NCBI RefSeq assembly: GCF_900167135.1
Contig: NZ_FUWZ01000001.1
Span: 992,001 to 1,056,000, forward strand
DNA from: Chitinophaga eiseniae
GTDB lineage: Bacteria; Bacteroidota; Bacteroidia; Chitinophagales; Chitinophagaceae
Length of the DNA stretch: 64,000 nucleotides
Direction: 5' to 3'
Each line of letters opens with the position of its first letter. Positions within the stretch are counted from its first letter, which is position 1. Made by a program: the position numbers and the translations under genes. Shown piece by piece: positions 62,795 to 64,000 of the stretch. The notes beneath the pieces were generated by a model that saw only the letters and a program-made list of their open reading frames with translations, searched no databases and was not told where the DNA came from.

Positions 62795-63631
62795 TTGACA
62801 ATTCAATACGCATATCAGAATTTACGCAATAAACAGCGGTTAATGTTTGCCGTCTCCATCTGTACGTTGGGGATGATCGTCGCGAATGTGTTGTTGGACT
62901 ATTGGTATTCCTGGTACCTGGAGCGTGCCTTTTACATGTCGGAATCGCTGTTGTTCAGCGTCTACTGGGTGATGTTTTTGCCTTTGTTGCCGGCGTTGTG
63001 GTGGCTGATAGAAAGAACGGAAAAGGTGGGATTGAAATTTGCCTTTACAGGCGGCGCCATTGCTTTTCACCTGTTGGCCTACCCGGCACTGGTGTGGGTA
63101 CTGTCAAAAATGTTCTACTACCACACTTTTTCCTTTGGGCAGACTTTTCAATTCGGACTGTCTGCTTATTTCCTGAAATCGGTCATTGTCTATGGGTTTT
63201 TGCTGTTGATGTTAACGATACTACGTAAAAAAGTGGTTTCCCCGCCAACTGTCCGGGAGGCAGCCAGCAGCACAAGTTACCTTCATGCGCTTATCGTGGC
63301 GGACCATCATCATCAGAAACAGGTACTGGCGGTCAACGATATTTTTTGTTTTACGGCCTGTTCCCCTTATGTAACCATCCATCATTTATCCGGTAACTAC
63401 CTGTATGCGGAAACACTGAAGTCCCTGGAAAGCCGGTTGGATGAAATACAGTTTGTGAGAATACATAAATCTCATATTGTTAACCTTCAGAAGATAACTT
63501 CCTATCAATCCCGGCAAAACGGAGATTATGATGTCTTCCTTTCCGATGGTGCTGTGGTAAGGGCAAGCCGCAATTATGCGAAGGCCTTTAAATCAAAGTT
63601 GGAAAGATGGACTCAGCATACGGTAAAATAA
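62795..63631 (+). CDS. Membrane LytTR-domain transcriptional regulator
   Basis: A 278-residue protein with about four N-terminal helices (about 16-150; FAVSICTLGMIVANVLL and SVYWVMFLPLLPALWWLIE are examples) and a C-terminal LytTR DNA-binding domain (about 165-275; IFCFTACSPYVTIHHLSGN, QFVRIHKSHIVNL, FLSDGAVVRASRNY). The LytTR histidine-serine segment RIHKSHIVN is typical. Unlike LytR response regulators it lacks a receiver domain, so the membrane part may sense directly. Start TTG 62795 is chosen; ATG 62843 would remove the short cytoplasmic N-terminus. Confidence 0.88.
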   Translation: MTIQYAYQNLRNKQRLMFAVSICTLGMIVANVLLDYWYSWYLERAFYMSESLLFSVYWVMFLPLLPALWWLIERTEKVGLKFAFTGGAIAFHLLAYPALVWVLSKMFYYHTFSFGQTFQFGLSAYFLKSVIVYGFLLLMLTILRKKVVSPPTVREAASSTSYLHALIVADHHHQKQVLAVNDIFCFTACSPYVTIHHLSGNYLYAETLKSLESRLDEIQFVRIHKSHIVNLQKITSYQSRQNGDYDVFLSDGAVVRASRNYAKAFKSKLERWTQHTVK

Positions 63632-63699
63632 ACTCAGCTTACCATATTAGGTTTGAAAATCAGAGGTTTGTCTGGTAATCTTTGTGAAAAAGTTCAAAG

Positions 63700-64000
63700 A
63701 TGGAAAGATCCTTTTTTTGCAAAGTTACTTTGATTGGCTGCGCGCTCTTCATGAGTTGCAATGGGCAGACAAATGACCGGCCGGTACAAAAAATCGTCGG
63801 TGGGGGCTGTGATGGTTGTGAATTGATGTATATCGGCATGCCCCAAAAAATAAATGCTGTTGATACAAGCCCCGGTTGGAATGAAGAAGGGCAGCAGCTG
63901 ATGGTGACCGGGACGGTCTTTCAGCAGGACGGAAGAACGCCGGCAAAAGATGTCGTTATCTACTATTGGCATACCGACAATGATGGATATTATTCTCCCG
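63700..64000 (+). CDS. Intradiol ring-cleavage dioxygenase-like lipoprotein (partial)
   Basis: The start of a gene that runs off the right edge. 100 residues are visible: a lipoprotein signal with lipobox FMSC (CALFMSCNGQ), a Cys-containing GGGCDGCELMY, and the intradiol-dioxygenase beta-sandwich piece VIYYWHTDNDGYYSP. Family proteins of Bacteroidota with this layout are lipid-anchored and may lack the iron ligands of true catechol dioxygenases; those ligands are not visible here because the sequence ends. ATG 63700 follows TCTTTG at 63679-63684, a possible -7 remnant. Confidence 0.75.
   Translation, partial: MERSFFCKVTLIGCALFMSCNGQTNDRPVQKIVGGGCDGCELMYIGMPQKINAVDTSPGWNEEGQQLMVTGTVFQQDGRTPAKDVVIYYWHTDNDGYYSP

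Noticed and set aside
1..64000. tRNA, rRNA or CRISPR arrays
   Set aside because: I saw no regularly spaced repeats with spacers and no recognisable tRNA or rRNA cores on either strand.

Overview
The window looks like a chromosomal segment of a Bacteroidota bacterium, most likely a Chitinophagaceae member close to Chitinophaga. The evidence is a type IX secretion sorting tail (gene at 54300), a FecI/FecR-type sigma/anti-sigma pair with a DUF4974-like tail, RND pumps fused to a TolC-like domain, GH2 and GH95 glycosidases with signal peptides, a tricorn-like S41 protease, and several promoters of the Bacteroidota -7 type TAnnTTTG. Most of the DNA is moderately GC-rich; one AT-rich block (about 32.6-34.6 kb) stands out as foreign. 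I saw no rRNA, tRNA, CRISPR array or complete insertion sequence.

Layout. 0-10 kb: tail of a membrane protein, LigD (ligase-polymerase), a PfkB sugar kinase, an AraC regulator, an SDR, topoisomerase III, a DUF2064-type transferase, a hypothetical protein and a GNAT-ankyrin fusion. 9.9-15.5 kb: a minus-strand group of ECF sigma factor, FecR-like anti-sigma, GH2 glycosidase and a small hypothetical gene, opposite a divergent stand-alone STN-domain protein. 15.6-21.8 kb: an eight-gene, tightly packed and often overlapping biosynthetic operon: FAD oxidoreductase, methyltransferase, type III polyketide synthase, FabI/FabL-like enoyl reductase, FabZ-like dehydratase, ketosynthase, acyl carrier protein and phosphopantetheinyl transferase. 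It ends in a 38-bp perfect palindrome. This is the most interesting system in the window: a dedicated fatty-acid-like line that probably feeds a type III PKS to make a methylated, oxidised phenolic lipid.

21.9-29 kb: XRE regulator and small genes, a PIG-L deacetylase / GT4 glycosyltransferase / glucosidase-like operon with ATGA overlaps, an alpha/beta hydrolase, a DUF2089 regulator plus membrane protein behind phased repeats, and a DoxX protein. 29-36 kb: tricorn-like protease, then the AT-rich two-gene cassette (AAA ATPase plus Toprim-like protein) that resembles an abortive-infection defence system, then an aspartate ammonia-lyase gene broken by a one-base frameshift.

36-64 kb: transketolase and an overlapping HAD phosphatase, an outer-membrane beta-barrel, GH95 fucosidase, a metal/drug RND efflux operon with a fused outer-membrane factor, a VIT1-like transporter, an ADP-ribosylglycohydrolase, glucose-6-phosphate dehydrogenase, a serine hydrolase, a T9SS surface protein, a class II UvrA, a sulfatase, a Crp/Fnr regulator divergent from a HAD/CAT-like pair, a VOC gene remnant, a membrane LytTR regulator, and the start of an intradiol-dioxygenase-like lipoprotein running off the end.
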